DNA of 64,000 nucleotides, from the NCBI RefSeq assembly GCF_003173595.1, contig NZ_QGNZ01000001.1:1054001-1118000 (forward strand). Reading direction: 5' to 3'. The notes beneath the pieces were generated by a model. The model was not told where the DNA came from, searched no databases, and saw only the letters and a program-made list of their open reading frames with translations. Shown one piece after another: positions 51,245-59,002 of the stretch (the stretch's first letter is position 1; every line of letters begins with the position of its first letter). Source of the DNA: Pedobacter yonginensis (lineage in GTDB: Bacteria > Bacteroidota > Bacteroidia > Sphingobacteriales > Sphingobacteriaceae). The position numbers and the translations under genes are program-made.

Positions 51245-53520
51245 GACAAATAAACAAATTCAATTCAAAAGAAATATCTGATGATATTCTTATTAAATCT
51301 GTATGCGATTATTTCAACGAAATAAAAAATGATACCCTAAATCAATCTGACTTAAAATTTCTAAAATACATTTCCAATGTTGCAGGCATACCTCATTATT
51401 TTGACATATTGAATCGCCAGTTCAATCAAGAGACAGAAATAGAAGAATATAATTTAAACACTTTTTCCTCATTGCTTTACGAAAGTACTTTACACACAAA
51501 TGAGAATTTAAAAGTCCATAAATATCAAATGAAAATTATGGACCTGTTTCAAATAGGGAAATTGAACAGATATTTTTTATCAGCAAGCACTTCGTTTGGT
51601 AAAACTCATATTGTTTTTGAAATTATTAAAAAAATGAACTACGAAAACGTAGTGTTAATTTTCCCAACTATTGCGTTACTTTCTGAAAATCTCGAAAAGT
51701 TAATATCCGATGACAACTATGAGTATTTTAGAGGGAAATACAAAATTCATACTTTAAGCGAAGTCAGTGAATTTGAAGAAAACAACCTATTTATTTACAC
51801 ACCTGAACGATTTTTATCTTTCAAAGAAAAAAATCCAACTAGTATAACATTTAATTTCGCTTTTGTTGATGAGATTTATAAAATTGACAACGAATATTTA
51901 ATTGATGAGGAAGTAAAAGAAAATGAAAGAGATGTTGCATATCGTTTGTCTGTGTTTTATGCTTTGGAAAATAATGTTGATGTCTTATTAGCCGGTCCAT
52001 ATATAGATTTTTATGATTCTACAAAAACAGGATATAATGGCTCATTTGACAAATTTCTTACTCAAAACGAAATTGAATTAATAAATTACAACCAGTATGA
52101 AATTGTAAGCAAATCGTATGAAGATATTAAGTCTAAGAAGCATATTGAAATTAATAAATTTTTAGAATTTGATTTTGTGTCCAATAAGAAAACAGATAGA
52201 CTTATTGAGATAGTCAAAAAAATCAATGAAATCAATGAAAATACTATAATTTATTGTTCGACAAGAAATTACTCGGAGACATATGCTACAACACTTTTAG
52301 AATCAGATGTTTTGAATAATCATTCTGACAGTGATTATTCAGATTTCATAAAACATATATCTAAAAATTTCAGCAAAGATTGGACAATAATAAAAGCTTT
52401 ACAAAAGGGAATTGGTGTTCACCACGGTTTAATACCAAAGTATATTCAAAAAGAGATTATCTCATTATTTAATACAGGTCAGTTAAAAGTTCTGTTATCA
52501 ACAACTACAATTACAGAAGGCGTTAATACTTCTGCAAAAAACTTAATTGTACTTCATAGTAAAAAAGGAGATAAAGAACTTAAGAAATTTGACGCCAAAA
52601 ATATTGCTGGAAGAGCAGGGCGTTTCTTATATCATTATTCAGGAAGAGTTATCGTTCTCCAGAATGACTTTATGAAAGCAATTGAATCTGAACCAGAAGG
52701 AATCAAACATAAAAATTATGATTTACAAGCACCAAAGGACGAAATTGACTTGTTTTACTCAAAGGACGAGTTTCTTTCAAAAGCCGACCAAGATAGAAAA
52801 AAAGATATAAAAGCTGAACAAGAAATAAGAGGAATTCCAGATGAAATATTTAACTTGTACAAGGTTGTAAGTAGACTTGATAAGATAACAATTTATGATG
52901 AAATCAAAAAATTATCGGCTTCTGAAATAGAATCAATTAAAACACTTATTAGGGTTGTCAATTATAAGATGGATATTGATTATGATGGTTTCCAAGTTAT
53001 CTTGAAAGTAATTCGACCAATAGTAAAAAATCAGAAACTAATTTTCTTAATTGACTATAAAGGTTTAAATGGTGAATTTTCGACTTTAACTCATTTATTG
53101 CATTTCTATTTGACAGGTGGTTTTATTGGTTCTATAAAATATAAAATTTCACAGAATGTAAAAATTGACAAAGCAATTTCGGACACAGCCGAATTTGTTT
53201 ATAACACCTTAAAATATCAGGTTGTAAAATACCTTGGCGTTTTTAACATTATGTATCGCTTTATACAAGCTCAAGACATTGGTAAAGCGTTTGAAGATGT
53301 TGCTGGTATTGACAAACTTTTAGTCAAACTTGAATATAATGCTTTGACAGATAATGGAAGAATTGCTAGTGACTATGGAGTACCCTCAAGTGTTTTAGAA
53401 TATTACGAGAATATTGACAAATCAAAAGATATAAAAGCAAATTTTGACAATTACGAAATCAAAATATTTGACAGAATAGAAACAATTATCAACAGAACAG
53501 ATAAAAGTACAAACGCATAA
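51211..53520 (+). CDS. hamB: Hachiman defence helicase HamB
   Basis: A 769-residue superfamily 2, Ski2-like helicase. Motif I is 'LSASTSFGKTHIVFEI' (Lys131), motif II 'FAFVDEIYKI' (Asp220-Glu221), then 'GIGVHHGLIPKYIQ', 'LLSTTTITEGVNTSAKNLIV' (motif V) and 'NIAGRAGRFLYHYSGRVIVL' (motif VI). With HamA upstream and overlapping, this is the standard two-gene Hachiman system in the usual order. HamB scans DNA and releases HamA upon sensing abnormal ends, leading to DNA degradation. The stop codon lies inside GCATAAC, the left arm of the attC-like element. Low GC throughout. Confidence 0.88.
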   Translation: MDRIEETTNVLRQINKFNSKEISDDILIKSVCDYFNEIKNDTLNQSDLKFLKYISNVAGIPHYFDILNRQFNQETEIEEYNLNTFSSLLYESTLHTNENLKVHKYQMKIMDLFQIGKLNRYFLSASTSFGKTHIVFEIIKKMNYENVVLIFPTIALLSENLEKLISDDNYEYFRGKYKIHTLSEVSEFEENNLFIYTPERFLSFKEKNPTSITFNFAFVDEIYKIDNEYLIDEEVKENERDVAYRLSVFYALENNVDVLLAGPYIDFYDSTKTGYNGSFDKFLTQNEIELINYNQYEIVSKSYEDIKSKKHIEINKFLEFDFVSNKKTDRLIEIVKKINEINENTIIYCSTRNYSETYATTLLESDVLNNHSDSDYSDFIKHISKNFSKDWTIIKALQKGIGVHHGLIPKYIQKEIISLFNTGQLKVLLSTTTITEGVNTSAKNLIVLHSKKGDKELKKFDAKNIAGRAGRFLYHYSGRVIVLQNDFMKAIESEPEGIKHKNYDLQAPKDEIDLFYSKDEFLSKADQDRKKDIKAEQEIRGIPDEIFNLYKVVSRLDKITIYDEIKKLSASEIESIKTLIRVVNYKMDIDYDGFQVILKVIRPIVKNQKLIFLIDYKGLNGEFSTLTHLLHFYLTGGFIGSIKYKISQNVKIDKAISDTAEFVYNTLKYQVVKYLGVFNIMYRFIQAQDIGKAFEDVAGIDKLLVKLEYNALTDNGRIASDYGVPSSVLEYYENIDKSKDIKANFDNYEIKIFDRIETIINRTDKSTNA

Positions 53521-53651
53521 CAGGGGTTGTGCAAAAGCGGGGCATTTGTACTAAATGTGAGCATTGGAATTCTAATCAACATTTCTGAGAAATTGAACAT
53601 TTGTACTTCTAATTCCCCACCTTCGCAAAGCTCCAACGTTAGCTGTCATGC
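53515..53651. repeat. attC-like inverted-repeat element at the right cassette edge
   Basis: A 137-base element starting GCATAACAG and ending CTGTCATGC (8 of 9 complementary). Inside, GTGCAAAAGCGGGG pairs imperfectly with CCCCACCTTCGCAAAG (53615-53630 region), and CCAACGTTAGCT precedes the end. The long imperfect palindrome with GTTAG core and the stop codon of the cassette gene within its first arm is the organisation of an integron attC site. No integrase gene is in the window. Confidence 0.55.
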
Positions 53652-53832
53652 TATAGCGAATGTGCAAAGATCATACTTTGGAACAAATCAAGATAGAGAT
53701 GGACAAAGATTTTAAATATTGGTTGAGTTAGATTGAGGTTTTACCAATCCAATTAATTGCAAGAGGAACTACGAATTCTACCCCCACCCCAAATTTTAAC
53801 TGCCATTTAGCATAAAATTATTAGTTTTGGAT

Positions 53833-54372
53833 ATGAGAAATTTTTCGCTCCTATTTATTTGCCTAATTGCTTTGATGGCCTGTAACTCCAACAACAAAAA
53901 AGAGTCGGCATCAATAGAATTTAAAAATGTTAACCAAAGCATTACCAAATCATTTTCTAGTTTAAAAACGCTTGATACGTTTAAAATTGAGCTTACCGGG
54001 CGAAAGCCAGAAGAAATGGTTCTGAATTTTAGCATTAAAAATGCTGATGGCAAGGAAATTTACAGCACCAAAATTAAAGGCACCGAGTTGTTGGGTAGCA
54101 CCGATCCTAATGTAGATTTATCGAAAGAAAAAGATCAGATTATTTTTGTAAAAACCATTGCGGATGATTTTTTTAGTGAGGATAACTTTTTGGAACCTGC
54201 TGTACTGCCAGAGGATAAAGCGGATGGTTACGTTCCGGATAAAGCCTTGTATGAGGAATTAAAAAAATCGGGACTGAACGGCTTTAAATATCGCTTAGGC
54301 AAAGAGAATAACCTTTATATTGCCTGGAGCGAAAAGGAACAAAAAGTTAAAATTTACTATAATTGCTGTTAA
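53833..54372 (+). CDS. Lipoprotein of unknown function
   Basis: A 179-residue protein from the ATG at 53833 (MRNFSLLFICLIALMACNSN) with a clear lipobox 'ALMAC', so it is lipidated at Cys and held in the inner or outer membrane. The rest is a small beta-rich domain ending 'IYYNCC'. Not recognised. A TAGTTTTG box (53822-53829) ends only three bases before the ATG. It may be co-transcribed with the next gene, 28 bases after its stop. Confidence 0.75.
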   Translation: MRNFSLLFICLIALMACNSNNKKESASIEFKNVNQSITKSFSSLKTLDTFKIELTGRKPEEMVLNFSIKNADGKEIYSTKIKGTELLGSTDPNVDLSKEKDQIIFVKTIADDFFSEDNFLEPAVLPEDKADGYVPDKALYEELKKSGLNGFKYRLGKENNLYIAWSEKEQKVKIYYNCC

Positions 54373-54400
54373 ACTTTTACCACACCCTATTGATTATAAA

Positions 54401-54868
54401 GTGATTAAATATTTCACACACAGCCTTTCTATCGCGTTTATTTCATGGATTGTTGGCATGATAATCAACGCATTATTAATTAAAACTACCTTCTACGAAA
54501 AAAACTTAACCCATCTGAATTTCATTAAAAGCAAGAAGCTGAACAAATTTTTAGGTATCGGAATTTTTAAGTGGATTGTGAAAAATACTTTCTTCAAATT
54601 CTTCAATCCGAAGCTTAAACTTAAAAATAAGGTAGAACCTGCTGAATTGGATCATTTGTGCAACGAAATGACGCTTGCAGAAATCAACCACTTAATTGCT
54701 TTCCTCGCCGTTTGTATTTATGCGCTCGTTCTAATGTTTAAAGCTAAATTCTTATTTGCGTTGATTATGATGCTGGTGAACATTTTGATGAACTTATACC
54801 CCTCCTTATTGCAGCAAGAAAACAAACGAAGGATTGATGTATTTAGGAAAAGGTTTAAGGCATTATGA
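54401..54868 (+). CDS. Integral membrane protein resembling CrtO-type acyltransferase family
   Basis: From GTG at 54401 the product has 155 residues; a TTG at 54320 inside the preceding gene is less likely. Three hydrophobic stretches are visible, 'SLSIAFISWIVGMIINALLI', 'LIAFLAVCIYALVLMFKA' and 'FLFALIMMLVNILMNLYPSL'. The pattern 'W/FKWIVKN...EMTLAEINHLIAF...NILMNLYPSLLQQENKRRI' resembles the small glycosyl-diaponeurosporenoate acyltransferase (CrtO) family of Staphylococcus. I infer homology from this pattern only; the role may differ. Confidence 0.5.
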   Translation: MIKYFTHSLSIAFISWIVGMIINALLIKTTFYEKNLTHLNFIKSKKLNKFLGIGIFKWIVKNTFFKFFNPKLKLKNKVEPAELDHLCNEMTLAEINHLIAFLAVCIYALVLMFKAKFLFALIMMLVNILMNLYPSLLQQENKRRIDVFRKRFKAL

Positions 54869-54930
54869 TTTTGCAACCTTGCAACTGAAGTAGCAAAGCA
54901 CCGAATTAAGTTTATAAACCTGGGTGAAGC

Positions 54931-55000
54931 GGTATCCTTTTTTGTTGCAGAGTTTTTCGTTTCGTAGCCATACAAACAAAAAAGATTTAGCGAAAAACAG
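54931..55000. repeat. Structured intergenic element (long hairpin)
   Basis: ATCCTTTTTTGTT (54934-54946) pairs with AACAAAAAAGAT (54975-54986) around 28 bases; outer GCGG/AGCG bases extend the pattern. The arrangement 'GCGGTATCCTTTTTTG ... AGCCATACAAA ... GATTTAGCG' is a motif I have seen between many Flavobacteria and Sphingobacteria genes. Function unknown. Confidence 0.5.
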
Positions 55001-55141
55001 GACAAACGCTTAATAATTGCTGTGTATTTGCTTTACATGAAATTAGAATTGGGCAAATGGACTAGTTAATTTTCTGAATCACATGGCTTTATAATTTTTA
55101 AAATATCTTGCTTTAAAAACTATAGAAACAAGGAATTTTCT

Positions 55142-55149
55142 TACCTTTG
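55142..55149 (+). promoter_or_regulatory. Candidate -7 box of pyrG
   Basis: TACCTTTG fits TAnnTTTG, 52 bases before the pyrG ATG. No ideal -33 box is seen. Confidence 0.5.
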
Positions 55150-55201
55150 TATCCCGTACAAAAAGCAGCAATTATTACATCAGCTGTAAAAAACCACAAT
55201 C

Positions 55202-56818
55202 ATGACAAAGTATATTTTTGTTACGGGCGGTGTTACTTCCTCTCTTGGAAAGGGCATCATTTCCGCTTCTTTAGCTAAACTTTTACAAGCACGTGGCTAC
55301 CGTGTAACCATCCAAAAATTCGATCCGTACATTAATATCGATCCGGGAACTTTAAATCCTTACGAACATGGCGAATGCTTTGTTACTGAAGATGGTGCTG
55401 AAACGGATTTGGATCTTGGTCATTACGAGCGTTTTTTAAACGTTCCAACTTCTCAGGCAAACAACATTACCACAGGGCGCATTTACCAGAACGTAATCAA
55501 TAAAGAGCGTAAAGGCGAATATTTGGGTAAAACGGTTCAAGTGGTGCCGCACATTACCGATGAAATTAAACGCAACATGCGCATTTTGGGCGATAGCGGC
55601 GACTACGATATTGTGATTACGGAACTTGGTGGTACGGTTGGCGACATTGAATCGTTACCGTTTATTGAGGCGGTACGCCAGTTTAAGTGGGAAGAAGGAA
55701 GCACCAATGCCATTGTAATTCACTTAACGCTTGTGCCTTATTTGGCTGCTGCTGGCGAATTAAAAACAAAACCGACACAACACTCGGTTAAAGCTTTATT
55801 GGAATATGGTATTCAGCCCGATATTTTGGTTTGCCGTACAGAACACCATATCTCTCAAGACATTAGAAAAAAAATAGCGCTTTTCTGTAACGTTAACATC
55901 AATGCTGTAATCGAATCGATGGATGCATCTACCATTTACGATGTTCCATTGCTGATGTTAAAAGAACAACTGGATAAAACGGTATTATCGAAATTAAAGC
56001 TTCCAACGAAGAACGACCCGGATATGGAGAGCTGGAAAGATTTCCTTGGTCGGTTGAAAAACCCAACGGCCGATGTTAAAATTGGTTTGATTGGTAAATA
56101 TGTGGAGTTACCCGATGCTTATAAATCGATTATCGAATCTTTTGTACATGCTGGTTCGAAAAACGAATGTAAGGTTAGGGTTGAGTACATTCATTCTGAA
56201 GGTTTGTTTCCTGATAACGTAAAAGAAAAACTCGGCCACTTACATGGTGTTTTAGTTGCTCCCGGCTTTGGTAGTCGTGGTATTGAGGGAAAAATTGATG
56301 CCATTAAATACGTGCGCGAGCATAATATTCCTTTCTTCGGAATTTGTTTGGGCATGCAGTGTGCGGTTATCGAATTTGGGCGCAATGTTTTGGGTTTAAA
56401 AGATGCGCATACGACAGAAATCGAAGAAAATGCGGCAAATCCGGTTATTAATATGATGGAGGAGCAGAAAAAAATAACCAACAAAGGTGGCACCATGCGT
56501 TTGGGTGCTTACCCTTGCGACATTAAAAAGGGTACAAAAGCTTTTTCTATTTATGGGAAACAGCATATTACGGAACGCCACCGCCACCGTTACGAGTTCA
56601 ACAACGATTATTTGAAGCAATATGAAGATGCTGGAATGATTGCTTCTGGTATAAATCCTCAAACCAATTTGGTTGAAATTGTGGAGCTTAAAAACCATCC
56701 ATTTTTTGTTGGCGGACAATTTCACCCCGAATTAAAATCAACAGTTGCAAATCCTCACCCACTTTTTGTTAAATTTGTGGCCGCTGCGATGGAGTTTGCG
56801 AAAAAGAAAACGAATTAA
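55202..56818 (+). CDS. pyrG: CTP synthase
   Basis: Makes CTP from UTP, glutamine and ATP. The 538 residues hold the synthetase domain ('[20 protein letters not shown]', '[20 protein letters not shown]', '[17 protein letters not shown]') and a C-terminal glutamine amidotransferase domain with the nucleophile in '[15 protein letters not shown]' and '[10 protein letters not shown]'. Full length. yidC follows 20 bases later; the pair is often seen together in Bacteroidota. Confidence 0.98.
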   Translation: MTKYIFVTGGVTSSLGKGIISASLAKLLQARGYRVTIQKFDPYINIDPGTLNPYEHGECFVTEDGAETDLDLGHYERFLNVPTSQANNITTGRIYQNVINKERKGEYLGKTVQVVPHITDEIKRNMRILGDSGDYDIVITELGGTVGDIESLPFIEAVRQFKWEEGSTNAIVIHLTLVPYLAAAGELKTKPTQHSVKALLEYGIQPDILVCRTEHHISQDIRKKIALFCNVNINAVIESMDASTIYDVPLLMLKEQLDKTVLSKLKLPTKNDPDMESWKDFLGRLKNPTADVKIGLIGKYVELPDAYKSIIESFVHAGSKNECKVRVEYIHSEGLFPDNVKEKLGHLHGVLVAPGFGSRGIEGKIDAIKYVREHNIPFFGICLGMQCAVIEFGRNVLGLKDAHTTEIEENAANPVINMMEEQKKITNKGGTMRLGAYPCDIKKGTKAFSIYGKQHITERHRHRYEFNNDYLKQYEDAGMIASGINPQTNLVEIVELKNHPFFVGGQFHPELKSTVANPHPLFVKFVAAAMEFAKKKTN

Positions 56819-56838
56819 AAGCAGTATAAACATAAATA

Positions 56839-58632
56839 ATGGATAGAAATACCTTTACAGGATTGTTCCTGATTATGATCATTTTGGCCGGATCATTCTA
56901 CTTTTTTAAGCCTAGCGAGGCTGAAATGAAAAAGGCCAAAGAAACAGAGAAGGCTGACTCTTTAAAAAAAGCTGGCGTAGTTGCTCCTAAATTAGATACT
57001 ACAAAAAAGGTTGCTTCAACCCAACCAGTTGTTGATTCATTAGCCTTAAAGGGCCCTTTTGGTACTGCGTTAACGGGTACTGAACAAAATGTAACCTTAG
57101 AAAACGAAAATTTATTAATCACCCTGAGCAATAAAGGTGGTAAAATATCTTCAGTAGAAATTAAAGGTCAGAAAACATTTAGTGGTCAGCCTTTGGTTTT
57201 GTTTAATGGTAAGCAGAACAATTTTGGTTTAAACCTAAACGCCGCTGGCAAGGTTATTAACACTAACGATTTATTTTTTAAACCTACAAAGGCTGGTAAT
57301 ACTTTAACCATGCGTGCCGATTATGGTGCAAACGCTTATGTAGAATATGTTTATGATTTAAAACCTTCGAGCAACAAGGTTGGGTTTAACATTAACTTAG
57401 TGGGCATGCAACAAGTTATTTCTGGTAACAGCATCGGCTTAAACTGGGAAACTGTTTTATTGCAACAAGAAAAATCTCTTGAAAGCGAACACCGCTATTC
57501 TGCACCTTATTACAAATATCTGGACGGAGACGTGAATCACTTAAGTGTTTCTAAAGATGAAAAAGAAGATTTAACGAAGGGTAAAATCCAATGGTTTTCG
57601 TTTAAACAACACTTTTTCTCGGCTTCTTTAATTGCTAAACAGGCTTTTGAGAAAGGAAGTTTAGAAGTTAAAATTCCAACTACACCTGGCGAAGTTAAAT
57701 TTTACGGTGCGCACATGCAGTTGCCATACAGCCATTTAGCTAACCAAGCTTACGAAATGGAATTTTACTTTGGCACAAACAAATTTTCTGCTTTAAAAGC
57801 TCAAGGATATGATTTGGAGCAACAGGTGGATATGGGTTACTGGCCATTAAAATACATTAACCGTTTCATTGTATTGCCTGTGTTTAATTTCTTAAACAGC
57901 TTTGGATGGAATTATGGCTTAATCATTTTGGTGCTGACCATTTTACTTAAAGTTGCATTATCTCCACTTACTTACAAGTCATATTTATCGATGGCTAAAA
58001 TGAGGGTTTTAAAACCTGAAATGGATGAGATTAAAGCTAAAGTAGGTGAAGATAACCCGACCCTTGTACAACAAGAATATTTGAAATTGTATAAGAAGGC
58101 TGGCGTAAATCCGCTTGGTGGTTGTTTACCGATGGTTTTACAATTGCCGCTGGTTATGGCATTCTTCTTCTTCTTCCCGAATTTGTTCGAGTTGAGGGGC
58201 GAAAGTTTCCTTTGGATGAAAGATTTATCTACTTATGATGAATTTATCCGTTTTGGCGTGAAGATACCTTTTATTGGCGACCACTTAAGTTTGATGTGTG
58301 TATTGATGACCATCTCTACCTTAATCATGACTTATTTCAACAATCAGGTTTCGGGTGCTACCGGACAAATGAAGTACATTGGTTATATCATGCCTGTAAT
58401 TTTCTTGGGTGTTTTAAATAGCTACCCAGCGGGTTTAAATTATTACTATTTCTTAGCCAACTTAATGACTTTTGGACAGCAGTTCTTAATTCGTAAAATG
58501 GTTGATGACGATAAAATTCACGCTTTAATTCAACAGAACAAAGCTAGACCTGTTGATGAGAAAAAGAAAAAATCTAAATTCCAAACGCGTTTGGATGATT
58601 ACATGCGTCAACAACAACAAGCAAAAAAATAA
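56839..58632 (+). CDS. yidC: Membrane protein insertase YidC
   Basis: Inserts and folds inner-membrane proteins, alone or with SecYEG. The 597 residues comprise an N-terminal helix ('FTGLFLIMIILAGSFYFF'), a large periplasmic beta domain up to about residue 350 and the conserved five-helix core with 'LSPLTYKSYLSMAKMRVLKP', 'GGCLPMVLQLPLVMAFFFFF' and 'GVLNSYPAGLNYYYFLANLM'. The tail is basic (KKKKSKFQTRL). Same unit as pyrG, closed by a strong terminator. Confidence 0.97.
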   Translation: MDRNTFTGLFLIMIILAGSFYFFKPSEAEMKKAKETEKADSLKKAGVVAPKLDTTKKVASTQPVVDSLALKGPFGTALTGTEQNVTLENENLLITLSNKGGKISSVEIKGQKTFSGQPLVLFNGKQNNFGLNLNAAGKVINTNDLFFKPTKAGNTLTMRADYGANAYVEYVYDLKPSSNKVGFNINLVGMQQVISGNSIGLNWETVLLQQEKSLESEHRYSAPYYKYLDGDVNHLSVSKDEKEDLTKGKIQWFSFKQHFFSASLIAKQAFEKGSLEVKIPTTPGEVKFYGAHMQLPYSHLANQAYEMEFYFGTNKFSALKAQGYDLEQQVDMGYWPLKYINRFIVLPVFNFLNSFGWNYGLIILVLTILLKVALSPLTYKSYLSMAKMRVLKPEMDEIKAKVGEDNPTLVQQEYLKLYKKAGVNPLGGCLPMVLQLPLVMAFFFFFPNLFELRGESFLWMKDLSTYDEFIRFGVKIPFIGDHLSLMCVLMTISTLIMTYFNNQVSGATGQMKYIGYIMPVIFLGVLNSYPAGLNYYYFLANLMTFGQQFLIRKMVDDDKIHALIQQNKARPVDEKKKKSKFQTRLDDYMRQQQQAKK

Positions 58633-58664
58633 TTGTTCAATAAATAATAAATTATAAGCGTATA

Positions 58665-58699
58665 AAATCCCGATTGTTTAGAAGCAATCGGGATTTTTT
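58665..58699 (+). terminator. Intrinsic terminator after yidC
   Basis: AAATCCCGATTG (58665-58676) pairs perfectly with CAATCGGGATTT (58685-58696), followed by TTT. Loop TTTAGAAG. Confidence 0.9.
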
Positions 58700-58781
58700 G
58701 TTGGCGCTAGTTAAAGCCAACCTTTGGGCTTATGTGGATTGGAGATTCACAACTCAGTAAGCGAGAAAACATTTACAGCAC

Positions 58782-58877
58782 CATCGTTTCGACCGCCGTG
58801 GAGAAATCTTTTAAAGAGATTCTTGTTATTGGGTTCAAAGATCTCTCCGTTTCGCTGCGCTCCAGTCGAGAGGACGG
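58782..58877. repeat. REP-like inverted pair
   Basis: A left arm CATCGTTTCGACCGCCGTGG with AGAAATCT (58782-58808) and a right arm AGATCTCTCCGTTTCGCTGC continuing GCTCCAGTCGAGAGGACGG (58839-58877) are imperfect inverted copies of one another separated by about 30 bases. The second arm also folds on itself (CTCTCC/GAGAGG). Noncoding; between yidC and the peptidase gene. Confidence 0.55.
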
Positions 58878-59002
58878 ATTACAGAAATCGAGTCAAAAGA
58901 GGTGAGAAATTGTAATATTTGGCATACATGTTTCTTAATAAGCTAAAATTTTCCAATTTTAGGAGATTGAATTCTCAAACAACTCATTTATTTATCCTTA
59001 AG

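Noticed and set aside
53515-53651. Ordinary terminator of hamB
   Set aside because: The palindrome is long and imperfect, has no T-tract and its outer arm matches the left cassette edge, which a terminator does not explain.
58724-58915. 63-codon open frame downstream of yidC
   Set aside because: It runs through the REP-like inverted pair; the reading is an artefact of the GC-rich repeat.
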